Source: Ilyomonas sp965199845 (GTDB lineage: Bacteria > Bacteroidota > Bacteroidia > Chitinophagales > Chitinophagaceae). Taken from it: DNA of 64,000 nt. Below, in pieces: positions 1 through 9,937 of this stretch (its first letter is position 1; every line of letters begins with the position of its first letter). Below the pieces are notes generated by a model. That model made no database searches. It was not told the DNA's origin and was given only the letters and a program-made list of their open reading frames with translations. The position numbers were made by a program, and so were the translations under genes. The stretch covers positions 323,930 through 387,929 of the forward strand of contig CBDATZ010000005.1 in NCBI GenBank assembly GCA_965199845.1, given 5' to 3'.

Positions 1-64
1 AAGCGCCTCCGAAACTTCCGATTGGCGTGCGAACGGCTGAGACAATAACAACTTTTTTATTCAT
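1..64 (-). CDS. Acetyl-CoA acetyltransferase (thiolase), N-terminal fragment cut by the window edge
   Basis: Read on the minus strand, an ATG at 62-64 opens a frame that runs off the window start. The first 21 residues begin MNKKVVIVSAVRTPIGSF, which is the classic N-terminus of the thiolase family (the VRTPIG motif). Family members join or cleave acyl-CoA thioesters in beta-oxidation or acetoacetyl-CoA formation. Only the N-terminal strand is present, so the catalytic cysteine and histidines cannot be checked and the subtype cannot be assigned. No neighbour in the window shares its strand within 280 bases. Confidence 0.8.
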   Translation of the reverse strand, partial: MNKKVVIVSAVRTPIGSFGGA

Positions 65-300
65 ATGGCTGAGTCTTTTAAGAATGTGTAAAGATAGGCA
101 TGGAAAAATGTATGGTATAATATGTTAGTTGTACAATATACTCAGGATTTGTAAATCAAATGGATTCGCATAATGTTCAATTAATAATAGAACGTTGAAT
201 GGAGCGGCGCAAGTAAAGATCAACTGGAGTTGTAGCCGATGGCAACACAGAAAAATTGCAAATCGGACTGTTATATGAATCTTTACGTGAAATAAAAAAC

Positions 301-328
301 GAAAACCACAGCATTTGCTGTGGTTTTC
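301..328 (-). terminator. Rho-independent terminator of the BON-domain gene
   Basis: Two 13-base arms (301-313 and 316-328, ending in GCTGTGGTTTTC) pair perfectly around a 2-base loop. On the minus strand the hairpin is followed by a T-rich run. It lies 25 bases past the BON gene stop. Confidence 0.8.
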
Positions 329-353
329 TATATTAACTAACAAAGCACATTGT

Positions 354-1574
354 TTAGCTAAGATTTGCTTTTTCGGGTTTCACCTTGTTACTTTCTGTTT
401 CTGATTTTTTATCAGTTGATGCAGAAGGCGAAGATGTATTACCAACCGTACTTTGGTTTTCATTCATTCCGGTAGTCGTATTGGCTTTATCAGCCGTACC
501 TGTCGCTGTGCTTCCTGAAGTGCCGGTTAATGAAGAACCGCTACTCGGTGTATTATTGTTTTGTTGTTGTTTTACACGCAAATGATTCTGTACATTGGTG
601 ACACCGGAAACTCGTTCTGCAATATCTTCAGCGTGACGTTTTTCATTTCTCGTATTTACCTGTCCGCTTAAAATTACTTCCGTGCCTTCAACTTTTACAT
701 CAATGTCAGAAGCATCCACATCATGAGAATCGCTGAGATGATCACTTACATCTTCACGGATACGTTCATTGGAACGTTTGTAATCTTTGGGACCTTTTCC
801 GCGGTGAGATTGAAAGTTTTCGTTTCTTTCATCCATTTTGCGGCGACGTTCGGCATCATCATCTCCAAACCAGGATGATACTTCATCTTTAGTTCTGTCC
901 CACCAGCCGCGGTCGTTATTGCCTTGCTGGTTACGATTGTTCGGGTTGTTGCGGTTGTCAAAATTTCCATAGTTACGGTTGCGGCCGTAATTTTCCGAAT
1001 CATTATGTCTGCCATAATCCTGCGATTGATTATAACGTCCGTAATCCTGATTACGATTAAAATCGCTGTTGCCAAATTGATTTGACTTGCCGCTATTATA
1101 ACCATAACGATTGGAATCCCGATCGTATTCCTGGTTGTAATTGCTTCTGCCGAAATCTTGTCCGGTATGGCTGCTACCAAAATTTCTGTCGGAATTTTGA
1201 CCATAATCTCCGCTGTTTCTAAACGTATCAAAATCGCGGTTGGTGTTGGAACTGCGGTTGTAATCGCGGCTATCTCGATTTGATTCCCAACTTCTGTTTC
1301 GGTCGTTCTGACCATAATCATTGCCCGACGAAGATTGGTTACTCCAGTTATTCCAGCCGCTGTCGTTTACATCATTATTGCGGTTAAAATCCTGTCCGTA
1401 ATTTCTTTGGCTGTTGTAATCGTTACTGTTGCGGTTATATTGGTTACCGCGGTTTTTAAAATCATCATTGTCATTATCATAGCCACGGTTATTTCCCTGG
1501 TTATAACGATCCTGATCCTGATTGGTGTTTCTCTCGTTAGAGTAAGAACGCCTGTTTTGACTGTTCTGTTCCAT
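354..1574 (-). CDS. BON-domain protein with a long Asn/Arg/Tyr/Gly/Asp-rich disordered N-terminal region
   Basis: The roughly 406-residue protein has two parts. The first 220 or so residues are low complexity, dominated by N, R, Y, G, D and S, with recurring short units such as DYGR, NYG and DFGR. A conserved stretch around SWFGDDDAERRRKMDER follows, then one BON domain (about residues 275-340: DVSDHLSDSHDVDASDIDVKVEGTE, split here only by its own length, to HLRVKQ), then a Ser/Thr-rich tail. BON domains bind phospholipid or interact with envelope surfaces. No signal peptide is visible, so location is uncertain. The ATG at 1574 is preferred: the longer frame would need a TTG start at 1583. 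The function of the low-complexity part is unknown. Confidence 0.8.
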   Translation of the reverse strand: MEQNSQNRRSYSNERNTNQDQDRYNQGNNRGYDNDNDDFKNRGNQYNRNSNDYNSQRNYGQDFNRNNDVNDSGWNNWSNQSSSGNDYGQNDRNRSWESNRDSRDYNRSSNTNRDFDTFRNSGDYGQNSDRNFGSSHTGQDFGRSNYNQEYDRDSNRYGYNSGKSNQFGNSDFNRNQDYGRYNQSQDYGRHNDSENYGRNRNYGNFDNRNNPNNRNQQGNNDRGWWDRTKDEVSSWFGDDDAERRRKMDERNENFQSHRGKGPKDYKRSNERIREDVSDHLSDSHDVDASDIDVKVEGTEVILSGQVNTRNEKRHAEDIAERVSGVTNVQNHLRVKQQQNNNTPSSGSSLTGTSGSTATGTADKANTTTGMNENQSTVGNTSSPSASTDKKSETESNKVKPEKANLS

Positions 1575-1926
1575 AAAATTCAAATTTTAAAATGTTATGA
1601 ATTATGGATTTTTTAATTCGAAAAACCATACCTGCCGGAATTGGGAGATTGGAGTTAACCAATCTTTACAATTTCAATTTCTTATAAAAAAAGTTAATAT
1701 GATTTTTTATTTTGAGTAATATTTAAAAAGCAAAGCAAAGCTGTTTGCTTATTGTTATTTACCGATAATCATGTAAAAAATTTTTGCGTAGAAGAGTGAA
1801 AGAGCAATTAGATGAATTAAAATTGATAAAAGATTTGTTCCCGAATTCAAAAACGAAAAGCAAAATTCAAAAAGTTATCTGACGTATAATGAGAATTATT
1901 TTACTCAAATCACCGTTGAAAAAAAA
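1575..1926. other. Intergenic region without a recognised gene
   Basis: This AT-rich stretch lies between the start of the BON gene and the 3' end of rnpB. I see no convincing coding sequence. A run of T on the minus strand directly after the rnpB P1 helix (1919-1926) probably helps terminate rnpB. A 28-codon GTG-started frame near 1798 has no recognisable family. Confidence 0.6.
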
Positions 1927-2277
1927 CTACAAGCCTCATAAGCCGGATTCTGTTTTTACACTATCATTTATCTTCCCTCATCATTGCTGATAAGATGTAG
2001 CTGCCTACCCTGGTTCATCGGGCGAGCCGCCCTCAACCGAACCTATATGTGGCATTACAGCACCTAAGGTTTACCCGCATTTACATTACTGTTAAACGCC
2101 GTGAGCTCTTACCTCGCGTTTTCACCTTTACCATAATAAATTATGGAAGTTATTTTCTGTGGCACTCTCTCGTACTGTTATTACACAGCAGCCGGCTGTT
2201 AACCGGTAGGTTGCTCTGTGTTGTCCGGACTTTCCTCGTTCCCAATAAACCGGGACCGCGATAGTGCGGGCTTGTAG
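1927..2277 (-). ncRNA. rnpB: RNase P RNA (bacterial type A)
   Basis: This is the catalytic RNA of ribonuclease P, which matures the 5' ends of tRNAs. On the minus strand the 5' part contains the near-universal GAGGAAAGTCCGGAC block and the 3' part contains ACAGAATCCGGCTTA; these two form the P4 core. The ends CTACAAGCC and GGCTTGTAG pair exactly as helix P1 and set the boundaries. Internal hallmarks such as GTGCCACAGAAAA and GGTAAACC are also present. The length of about 351 bases is normal. A 71-codon open frame inside it on the plus strand is not a gene. Confidence 0.95.
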
Positions 2278-2400
2278 CTTGGGTAAAAGTAATATGTTGT
2301 AAGTAATAAGTGGTAAGTAGTTGGGTTTCTTGTATTAAATGTTAGGTATTAAATAATGAATAAATAATCATAAGTCTTACTACATAATACAATCAACAAA

Positions 2401-3432
2401 TCAATACTGCAGGAAAATCTGCGTGGCGCCGTAACCAAACCGTGGATCGTATTGGTTGATGAATGTTTTGACTTCGCTTTTGGTTTTTAATATTTCGTGC
2501 AATTCATCTTTCAATTTGCCAACGCCGATACCATGAATTACAATGAATTCCGGGAGATGATGCGCAACTGCGAGATCGTACCATTTTTCAAACTCGTGAA
2601 GCTGAAGTGTAAGAATTTCGAAATTGCTCATGTTCTTCCAGTTATCGGTAAGTTTTTCGATATGAAGATCTACTGTACTACGAGCCGGTGGAAGATTCTG
2701 TCGCGCTTTGGAAGCATCGTAAATTTTGAAGCCTTTGGCTGAGAGACTGCTCAATTCAAGCTTTTCTTCGTCAGCTTTATCAGGATAATCTACAAAAAGC
2801 GGATAGGAAATAGACGGGAGATTTTTCTCTTTAATTTCTTCTATCTTCTTAAACATTTGCTTTGCCCTGATTTTTACAGACGCTTCAAAAAAATCGGCCT
2901 TCTTTTTTTCAGGATTCAATAACGAAAATTCGAAAACGAAAAAAGGACTGTCGTTTAGACTTTCAAAAGAAATATCGTGCAGGTAAAAATCTTTATTGGC
3001 ACGCACTTCATTGGTTAAATCGAATTCGGTTCTTCCTCCCAGAATTTGTTCTTTATAAACAAAATGATAACCGTAATCAGTTCTATTAATCAGATACAAT
3101 TTGAAATTCTCTACAATTTCATCATTAAATTCATCTAACCCAAATTTTGGAATAAAAGAAATCCAAACACCCGGCTCGGTTTTGATGTCAGTTTTCGGTT
3201 GTTTTTCTTTTGGTAGCTGGTCAATATACTGCTTTGGTTTTTTCGTTTCCGCCGGCACCATATTTTTCTTTGTAAAACGATGGAAATATGGAAAATCAAT
3301 CTGGTCCATATAAGCAGGAAATTTTACGCCGCGCACTTCAATTAAAACCATTTTATCATTCATAATTTCAATCACCTTCCCTTCTTCGTTGCTGTGCAAT
3401 ACAATAATATCATCTCCCACCTGGTATTTCAT
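2401..3432 (-). CDS. DUF2027 and Smr-domain protein (MutS2-like Smr nuclease domain)
   Basis: The 343-residue protein opens with a DUF2027-type region (VGDDIIVLHSNEEGKVIEI), has a middle domain and ends in an Smr domain of about 85 residues. The Smr part carries the DLHIE motif near residue 258 and the IHGIGVGKL loop, matching the DLHG and HGxG motifs of Smr nucleases. Smr domains bind or nick nucleic acids, and in bacteria act on stalled ribosomes or branched DNA. This domain order is common in Bacteroidota. The exact substrate is not known from sequence. rnpB lies downstream on the same strand. Confidence 0.85.
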   Translation of the reverse strand: MKYQVGDDIIVLHSNEEGKVIEIMNDKMVLIEVRGVKFPAYMDQIDFPYFHRFTKKNMVPAETKKPKQYIDQLPKEKQPKTDIKTEPGVWISFIPKFGLDEFNDEIVENFKLYLINRTDYGYHFVYKEQILGGRTEFDLTNEVRANKDFYLHDISFESLNDSPFFVFEFSLLNPEKKKADFFEASVKIRAKQMFKKIEEIKEKNLPSISYPLFVDYPDKADEEKLELSSLSAKGFKIYDASKARQNLPPARSTVDLHIEKLTDNWKNMSNFEILTLQLHEFEKWYDLAVAHHLPEFIVIHGIGVGKLKDELHEILKTKSEVKTFINQYDPRFGYGATQIFLQY

Positions 3433-3688
3433 AGCACAAAGGTAAAGGAGATTTAGGATTGGTAATTTTTGCTGTCAAACAGTTGTAAATAGCAATTTAT
3501 AGAAGAATAAAAAGAAGCCTGGATTTAAGATTCAGTAAGAAAATTATCTGTTTATGGAACATAGAAAAATGAATTATGATTGGATCAGAATATTCACAAT
3601 AAAAGAGAATTTATAACTAAAAAATACTGATAATCAGTTAATAAGATTTTTTACTTATAAATTAAAGTAAGATTGAAATGATTTTTGA

Positions 3689-4312
3689 TTAATCTTTCTT
3701 AACTCGTTTTCGCCATTTTAAATAAATAATTGTCATAATAAACATTGGTGTTTTTGTAAGCAAAAGAATAAAAGCTAACAAAGGACTATAGAAAGAAATA
3801 AACGTTGCTATGACTGCGTTCAGCATATCAAGATTACAATACAAACGAAAACGGCTGCGCGTTAAATCGTCTAACGTTTCGTCTTTCAAAAAGCCTGGCT
3901 GCGCTGCTGCATAATCCCAGATGCCGTTTTGAAAGCAGGTAATAAGAAACGTATTGAAACTATAAGCAAAAATGGCCGGCGTATCAAAAAAATAATTGCT
4001 GACAAGAGAAGTGGTAAAAGGAAGCAATACAATAAAGAAAAGCCAGAAAATATTGATCCACAAAAACCGTTCGTCTATTTTTTTGATGTGTGTATAAAAC
4101 GAATGATGTGTCTTCCAGAAGGCGGCAATATTTACAAACGAAAGAAGAAAAGCCAGCAAATGATGCCATGGCTGAAGAATATCGGCAAAAGTCAGGTGCT
4201 CACCTTTTATGTGATCAATTTTAAGATCAATCACCAATAATGTAATGGCGATGGCAACAACCGCGTCGCAGAAAAATACCAGTCTTTCTCTTTCTAAATT
4301 TTTGTCTTCCAT
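3689..4312 (-). CDS. TMEM175-family (DUF1211) potassium-channel-like membrane protein
   Basis: The 207-residue protein starts with charged residues and then ERLVFFCDAVVAIAITLLVI, which fits the TMEM175 pattern (R, F, D, A, I, T) in which the first helix forms the hydrophobic gate of the channel. About six hydrophobic helices follow. Bacterial TMEM175 proteins are tetrameric, weakly K+-selective channels. No RCK or other cytosolic regulatory domain is present. It stands upstream of no obvious partner; the HD hydrolase lies on the same strand 34 bases upstream. Confidence 0.8.
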   Translation of the reverse strand: MEDKNLERERLVFFCDAVVAIAITLLVIDLKIDHIKGEHLTFADILQPWHHLLAFLLSFVNIAAFWKTHHSFYTHIKKIDERFLWINIFWLFFIVLLPFTTSLVSNYFFDTPAIFAYSFNTFLITCFQNGIWDYAAAQPGFLKDETLDDLTRSRFRLYCNLDMLNAVIATFISFYSPLLAFILLLTKTPMFIMTIIYLKWRKRVKKD

Positions 4313-4346
4313 TGTTTAGATTTCCGGCAAGTAAAAAAAATAAATT

Positions 4347-4949
4347 TTACTCTTCAACAGTTGCCTGCACCGGAATAATATATGCAATCAATTCATCCAA
4401 ACCAATATTGGCGCGTAGGCAGGCGTCATTAATGTCATCCCTGGAAACATTGGCAGCAAACGATTTTTCTTTCAGCCGTTTTTTTACGCCTTTTACATCC
4501 ATGCTTTTATAACCATTTGGCCGCATGAGAGAGTAAGCGTGAATTAAACCGCTTAATTCATCAAATGCATATAACATTTTATCCATTTTGGTCTCCGGCT
4601 CTACGCCAAAATGCGCCGGACCATGAGAAGCAATAGCATGTAGAATGTCGGGATCAACATTTCTCTTTTCCAGTTCTTCAATTATCTTTTTGCAATGCTG
4701 GTCTGGCCATTGGTCCCAATCGGCATCGTGCAGCAAACCTGCCATTTCCCAACGCCATTGATCGTTTTCATCCAAACCTTCTTTGTCTTTTGCCCAACTG
4801 CCCATTAAGGTTCCGACTTGTTTCATGTGTAGCCGCAGTCGTGCATTCAAAACCCATTCATCCAATAATTGGTTGGCTTCTTCTTTGGTTAATGTATTGC
4901 CTTTATTGGCTTCGTTACCAAACTTGTTTCGATTGAGTTGTAAAGACAT
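4347..4949 (-). CDS. HD-superfamily metal-dependent phosphohydrolase
   Basis: This is a 200-residue HD-domain protein. The metal-binding HD pair is at residues 74-75 (LLHDADWD), with His41 before it and the ASHGPAH segment near residue 108 supplying further ligands. Proteins of this type are annotated as HDIG-type predicted hydrolases and act on phosphomonoesters or nucleotides, but the substrate cannot be told from sequence. The gene is 34 bases upstream of the TMEM175-like gene on the same strand and may be co-transcribed with it. Confidence 0.75.
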   Translation of the reverse strand: MSLQLNRNKFGNEANKGNTLTKEEANQLLDEWVLNARLRLHMKQVGTLMGSWAKDKEGLDENDQWRWEMAGLLHDADWDQWPDQHCKKIIEELEKRNVDPDILHAIASHGPAHFGVEPETKMDKMLYAFDELSGLIHAYSLMRPNGYKSMDVKGVKKRLKEKSFAANVSRDDINDACLRANIGLDELIAYIIPVQATVEE

Positions 4950-5069
4950 ATAGAAATGATTTTAAAAACAGCTTGAAAAGTAAGTATTTCTGTTTTTGTA
5001 ACGATAAAAAATATCATATTGATAGTGGTTGTGCTTACCGAAAAATCTTACGTCTTATATTCGTTACTT

Positions 5070-5723
5070 ATGATAAAAACAGAAGCCATTTCCTTAGCAA
5101 AAAAGATTTGGGATTATCACCATGTAAATCAAAGCTTGGTAAAGTCTGATTGTATTTTGGCGTTAGGAAGTCATGATACCAGGGTCGCCGAAAGAGCCGC
5201 TGAACTTTATCTTGAAGGTTGGGCGCCGTTGCTTATTTTTTCCGGTGGTTTAGGCCGATTGACTGATAGCCTGTGGACAGAAAGTGAAGCTGATTTGTTT
5301 GCGAAAATTGCAATACAAAAAGGTGTTCCTGAAAAAAATATTTTGATAGAAAACCGCTCAACAAATACAGGCGAAAATATTCAATTTACGAAGCAGTTAC
5401 TTTCAGAAAAAGGCTTAGATCTTCAGACATTTATTTTGGTTCAAAAACCATATATGGAACGGCGAAGCTTTGCCACATTTGCAAAAAATTGGCCGGAAAA
5501 AAGCTTTGTTGTTACCTCGCCGCAAATCGCTTTTGAAGATTATCCGACAGAGGAAATATCACTTCAAAAAGTAATTCATATTATGGTAGGAGATTTACAA
5601 CGTATAAAGATTTATCCCGAAAAAGGATTTCAGATTTACCAGGAAATTCCGGCTGATGTTTGGGACGCTTATGAAAAATTAGTAGCAATGGGTTTTGATG
5701 AACAACTGATACAAGAGAAATAG
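5070..5723 (+). CDS. YdcF/ElyC (DUF218) family protein
   Basis: The sequence holds the DUF218 layout: an N-terminal strand and turn (CILALGSHDTRVAERAAEL), the IFSGG loop, then ESEADLFAKIAIQKGVP and the ENRSTNTGENI motif typical of YdcF/SanA/ElyC proteins. Those proteins have a Rossmann-like fold, and some affect the envelope or bind S-adenosylmethionine. This one lacks membrane segments and is probably cytosolic. The ATG at 5070 (MIKTEAISLA) was chosen because the 17 residues encoded upstream in the longer frame are not conserved in style. The protein has 217 residues. Confidence 0.75.
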   Translation: MIKTEAISLAKKIWDYHHVNQSLVKSDCILALGSHDTRVAERAAELYLEGWAPLLIFSGGLGRLTDSLWTESEADLFAKIAIQKGVPEKNILIENRSTNTGENIQFTKQLLSEKGLDLQTFILVQKPYMERRSFATFAKNWPEKSFVVTSPQIAFEDYPTEEISLQKVIHIMVGDLQRIKIYPEKGFQIYQEIPADVWDAYEKLVAMGFDEQLIQEK

Positions 5724-5740
5724 TTGCTTTGTTTTTCAGC

Positions 5741-7081
5741 TTAAAAGGCAGTTACTTCTTTGAGATCCAATCGTTTTACTTTATGCGGATATTTGCTAAC
5801 AAACGTACTTATCATACTGCGGATAACTTCATTTTCGGGATAAGGCGTAAGTTTTTCTTTCAATTCATCAAGCGACGTAATCGGTTCATTATCGAGCAAA
5901 CCCATTCCGTAAAATTTACCATTTTCAACTAAAATACAACTCGTGGCATTTGCCGTTTCTTCGGTAATTAAATACGTTTCTTTTTGTTCCTGAATCCATT
6001 GAACCGCCAAAGACACTTTCTGATTATATTGCTCAATATCATCATCAATATCAGTCAGCGTTGTATCTAAGTAACACAAGCCGGCATGTAAACCAAATTC
6101 TTTTACCAGTTTCCAGAGTATACGGTAACCTTCGGTTTTGGTACTGAACGAAAAAAGCGGGTGCAAATATTTCCGTTTTTTTTCCATCACCAAACGCTGG
6201 TAGCCGCGATTGTCTTCGTACATATAAATTCCATATTGCCATTCCAGCTTTTTCTGGCTGTAATTGTATTGTGGCCAAAGACGCTTTATTTCAATGCTTT
6301 CCATCAGGTAAGCCATGAATTCGGTAGGCGTTTCTTTACAGGAAACAGAATGAATATGTTTAAGAAAACCTTGCCGTTTGCTGCCCGGATCAAAGCCGGT
6401 AAAATGGCTAATCACGCGCTGCTTAATGCTTTTGGCTTTGCCAACATAAATCACTTTTCCTTTTTCGTCGTGAAAATAATAGATGCCCGGAACGTAAGGC
6501 AGGTTTTGAATGTGTTCTTTTGGTAAATTGGGCGGTAAAATCTGCTCGCGATTTTCCTTTTTCAGATATTCTTTTATCAGCTTTGTTCCGCTGCTGCGGA
6601 TTATCATATCAAACAAAATAGCGGTTGCTTCTGCATCGCCGGTGGCGCGGTGGCGTTCACCATTCATTATATTCAGTTCGCGGCAAAGCGAATCCAAACC
6701 ATATTTACGAAATCCCGGAAATGCGGTGCGGCTTAAGCGAACCGTACAAAGTTTTCTTGTATTGAATTCAAAACCAGCTTCTTTTAGATGATACTTAATA
6801 AAAGAGTAATCGAAATTAACGTTGTGAGCAATAAAAATCCGGTCGCGAAGAAGATTATAAACCGTTTCTGCAATATGAGAAAATGGCTCTGCTTCCGATA
6901 CCATTGCATCTGTAATTCCGGTTAAGGCAGCTACAAAACGGGGAATTTTATAACCCGGGTTTACAAGCGATGAATATCGACCTTCTATTTCTTTTCCATT
7001 GTGCAGAACAATGGCTATTTCCGTAATTCCGTTGCTATGCGCGTGGCTTCCCGTCGTTTCAATATCTACAATGGCATACAT
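5741..7081 (-). CDS. DEDDh 3'-5' exonuclease fused to a GIY-YIG nuclease domain
   Basis: The 446-residue protein joins two nuclease modules. Residues 1-165 form a DnaQ-type exonuclease with exo I DIETTG (Asp6, Glu8), exo II HNVNFD near 86 and exo III HRATGDAEAT near 143. From about residue 195 a GIY-YIG domain begins (PGIYYFHDEKGKVIYVGK), as in the N-terminal half of UvrC. The rest is a C-terminal domain also found in this family. Such proteins are often labelled DNA polymerase III epsilon subunit but are more likely repair nucleases of the UvrC/Cho type. The gene is divergent from valS. Confidence 0.85.
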   Translation of the reverse strand: MYAIVDIETTGSHAHSNGITEIAIVLHNGKEIEGRYSSLVNPGYKIPRFVAALTGITDAMVSEAEPFSHIAETVYNLLRDRIFIAHNVNFDYSFIKYHLKEAGFEFNTRKLCTVRLSRTAFPGFRKYGLDSLCRELNIMNGERHRATGDAEATAILFDMIIRSSGTKLIKEYLKKENREQILPPNLPKEHIQNLPYVPGIYYFHDEKGKVIYVGKAKSIKQRVISHFTGFDPGSKRQGFLKHIHSVSCKETPTEFMAYLMESIEIKRLWPQYNYSQKKLEWQYGIYMYEDNRGYQRLVMEKKRKYLHPLFSFSTKTEGYRILWKLVKEFGLHAGLCYLDTTLTDIDDDIEQYNQKVSLAVQWIQEQKETYLITEETANATSCILVENGKFYGMGLLDNEPITSLDELKEKLTPYPENEVIRSMISTFVSKYPHKVKRLDLKEVTAF

Positions 7082-7223
7082 ACTGCTGTCCTTTCTGGAA
7101 ATTCTTTTTGTTGCTTTACAAATTTATTGCAAAACCCAGAAGTAATATTACTAAAATAGATTCTATTAGCTTAAAATATTTCTCAAAGCATTACCTGTCG
7201 GTAAAAATCTTACAAGCTCAACT

Positions 7224-7256
7224 TTGGTAAATGAACAAACCCTTTGGTTACATTTG
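7224..7256 (+). promoter_or_regulatory. Bacteroidota-type promoter of valS
   Basis: A TTG at 7224-7226 is followed after 22 bases by TACATTTG (7249-7256). This matches the TTG / TAnnTTTG consensus of the Bacteroidota housekeeping sigma factor. The valS start codon follows 20 bases later. Confidence 0.6.
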
Positions 7257-7276
7257 CAAACCTTTCTTATTAACAA

Positions 7277-9936
7277 ATGAATATGGAACTGAGTAAAAAT
7301 TATATGCCTTCGGCAACGGAAGACAAGTGGTATAAACACTGGCTGAACAAAGGCTATTTTAATAGTAAACCTGACGGCAGAAAATCGTTTACAGTTGTTA
7401 TTCCGCCACCGAATGTTACAGGTGTGCTTCACATGGGACATACGCTAAATGAAACCGTTCAGGATATTCTCGTTCGCAAAGCGCGCATGAGCGGTTTCAA
7501 TGCCTGTTGGGTTCCCGGCAGCGACCATGCTTCCATTGCTACCGAAGCCAAAGTGGTGCAAATGCTGAAAGAAAAAGGCATAGATAAAAATAATCTGAGC
7601 CGTGAAGAATTTTTAAAATATGCTTTTGAATGGAAAGAAAAATACGGCAGCATTATTTATAGCCAGATTGCAAAATTAGGATGCAGTGTTGACTGGAACC
7701 GGGCTTCATTTACCATGGACGATCATTACTACAAAGCCGTTATGAAAGTTTTTGTTGACTTGTACAACAAAGGGTTGATTTATCGCGGCGCACGCATGAT
7801 TCATTGGGATGTGGCTGCGCAAACCGCTTTGAGCGATGAAGAAGTGGATTATAAAGATGTAGAAGGAACGCTGTATTATGTAAAATATACAGTTGCTGAA
7901 GAGGAGTCTTTGGCAACCATCGACCAATGATGATTATATTATTGTAGCTACACAACGACCGGAAACCATTATGGGCGATGTGGCCGTTTGCGTAAATCCA
8001 AACGATGAACGTTACCAAAAGTTTCGGGGAAAGAAAGTTATTGTGCCACTCATTAATAAAGCCGTTCCGGTAATATTTGATGATTATGTTGATCCAACTT
8101 TCGGAACCGGCGCGTTAAAAATTACACCGGCGCATGATATTAACGACTATAATATTGGTCAGAAATTCAATTTGCCTGTTATTGATACTTTAACCGAAAA
8201 TGGCAAAATCAGTGAAGCTGCGCAGGTATTTATTGGCGCCGACCGTTTTGAAGCCCGTAAACTCGCCGTTGAAAAATTGAAAGAAGATGGCTTATTAGTA
8301 AAAGAAGAAGCGTACACAACCCGGCTTGGTTATTCGCAACGCACCAATGTTGTTGTAGAACCAAAAATATCTACACAATGGTTTGTAAATATGAAAGGTT
8401 TGGCGCAGCCGGCTTTGGATGCGGTGATAAACGGCGATATAAAAATTCATCCCGGCGATAAATTTTTGGCTACTTATAAATATTGGCTGGAAAATGTAAA
8501 AGACTGGTGCATCAGCCGCCAGCTTTGGTGGGGACAACAAATTCCGGCTTGGTACGATGGAAAGGGAAATCTCATTGTTGCTGAAAATGAAGAAGAAGCC
8601 AAAGAAAAATACGAACGGCATTTTTCTGAACAAAACGTTGACCTGACAAGGGATAATGACGTTCTTGATACCTGGTTTTCTTCCTGGCTTTGGCCGATTG
8701 AAGTGTTTAACGGAATTACGGAGCCGAACAATCCTGACATCAATTATTATTATCCGACTTCTGTTTTGGTAACAGGCCAGGATATTATCTTCTTTTGGGT
8801 TGCCAGAATGATTATGGCGGGAATGGAATTTAAAGGAAAAAAGCCTTTCAGCGATGTTTATTTTACGGGAATGGTGCGCGATAAGCAAGGCAGAAAAATG
8901 AGCAAGCAACTTGGCAATTCGCCCGACTTATGCTAGATTTGATTGATAAATACGGAGCCGATGCGGTTCGTTTTGGAATTATGATTTCTTCGCCCGCCGG
9001 AAATGATTTGTTGTTTGATGAATCGTCTTTGGAACAAGGCCGCAACTTCAATAATAAACTTTGGAATGCGTTGAAGCTTGGTGAAAATGTGGGAAGGCAA
9101 ATTAGAAAGCAGGGAAGAAGGAAAGCCGGAAAATAATTTTGCAATTAACTGGTTTGAAAACAGGTTGCGGAAGGTTAGGGGAGAGGTTGATTATCTGATG
9201 TCACAATTCAAGCTGAGTGAGGCTTTGAAGACAATTTATTCTTTGATATGGGACGATTTCTGCAGCTGGTATTTAGAATGGGTAAAGCCGGGTTTTGAAG
9301 AAAATATTGATTGAAGTTGTTTACAAAAAAACGGTTTCTTTTTTTGAATCCATTTTGCAACTGCTTCATCCGTTTATGCCGTTTATTACGGAAGAAATTT
9401 TATCATTTACTCGAAGAAAAACAAGATGATTTATGCGTAAAACAATTTTGGGGTTTAACAGAAGCTGATGATGCTGTTTTGCAAGCAGGACATTTACTAC
9501 AACAATTAATAACCGGCATAAGAGATGCCAAGCAAAAAAATGGTTTGAAGCCACGGGAAAGCCGGTTACTGTTTTTGTTCTTACAAAAGATAAAAATGCG
9601 TATCAAAGTTTTGAAACGATTTTAATAAAACAGGTTTCAGCCGAAAAAATTTCTTATGTAAAGATGCGGTTACAAATTCAATTCGTTATTTCGGCAGAAA
9701 GCGATAAGACTTTATATACAATCGAAAATTTCCATTGACACGGAAGGTTTGAAAACTGAGATTGAAAAAGATTTAGAATACCAGAAAAATTTCCTGAACA
9801 GTGTCAGCAAAAAACTTATCTAACGATCGGTTTGTACAAAACGCAAAACCAGAAGTGGTAGCGCTGGAACGTAAGAAAGCAATCTGACGCCGAAGCACGA
9901 ATTAAATCATTAGAAGAAAGCTTAGCCAATTTGTAA
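7277..9936 (+). pseudogene. valS: Valine--tRNA ligase, reading frame broken by about ten single-base indels
   Basis: The product charges tRNA-Val. The signature HIGH-type motif is PNVTGVLHMGHTL, and the KMSKS motif is KMSKQLGNSPD near 8900. Editing-domain and anticodon-domain pieces follow, and the C-terminal coiled coil ends ARIKSLEESLANL at 9936. The full span equals about 886 codons, normal for the family. As written, the frame shifts near 7920, 8930, 9076, 9311, 9400, 9560, 9660 (twice), 9709, 9820 and 9880, mostly in or near short homopolymers. No second valS is visible in the window. Because the enzyme is essential, these are more likely sequence errors than real decay. Confidence 0.9.
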
Positions 9937-9937
9937 T

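Noticed and set aside
746..1321. 191-codon open frame opposite-phase to the BON gene on the minus strand
   Set aside because: It is the shifted reading of the low-complexity Asn/Arg/Tyr codons, rich in I, T and A, and overlaps the real BON gene on the same strand.
1335..1616. Hydrophobic 93-codon frame on the plus strand
   Set aside because: It is antisense to the low-complexity tail; the Val/Ile-rich content comes from the complement of the Asn and Arg codons.
2049..2264. 71-codon frame on the plus strand
   Set aside because: It lies wholly within the RNase P RNA gene on the opposite strand.
3929..4240. 103-codon Lys-rich plus-strand frame opposite the TMEM175-like gene
   Set aside because: Its composition is the complement of the membrane helices of the real gene.
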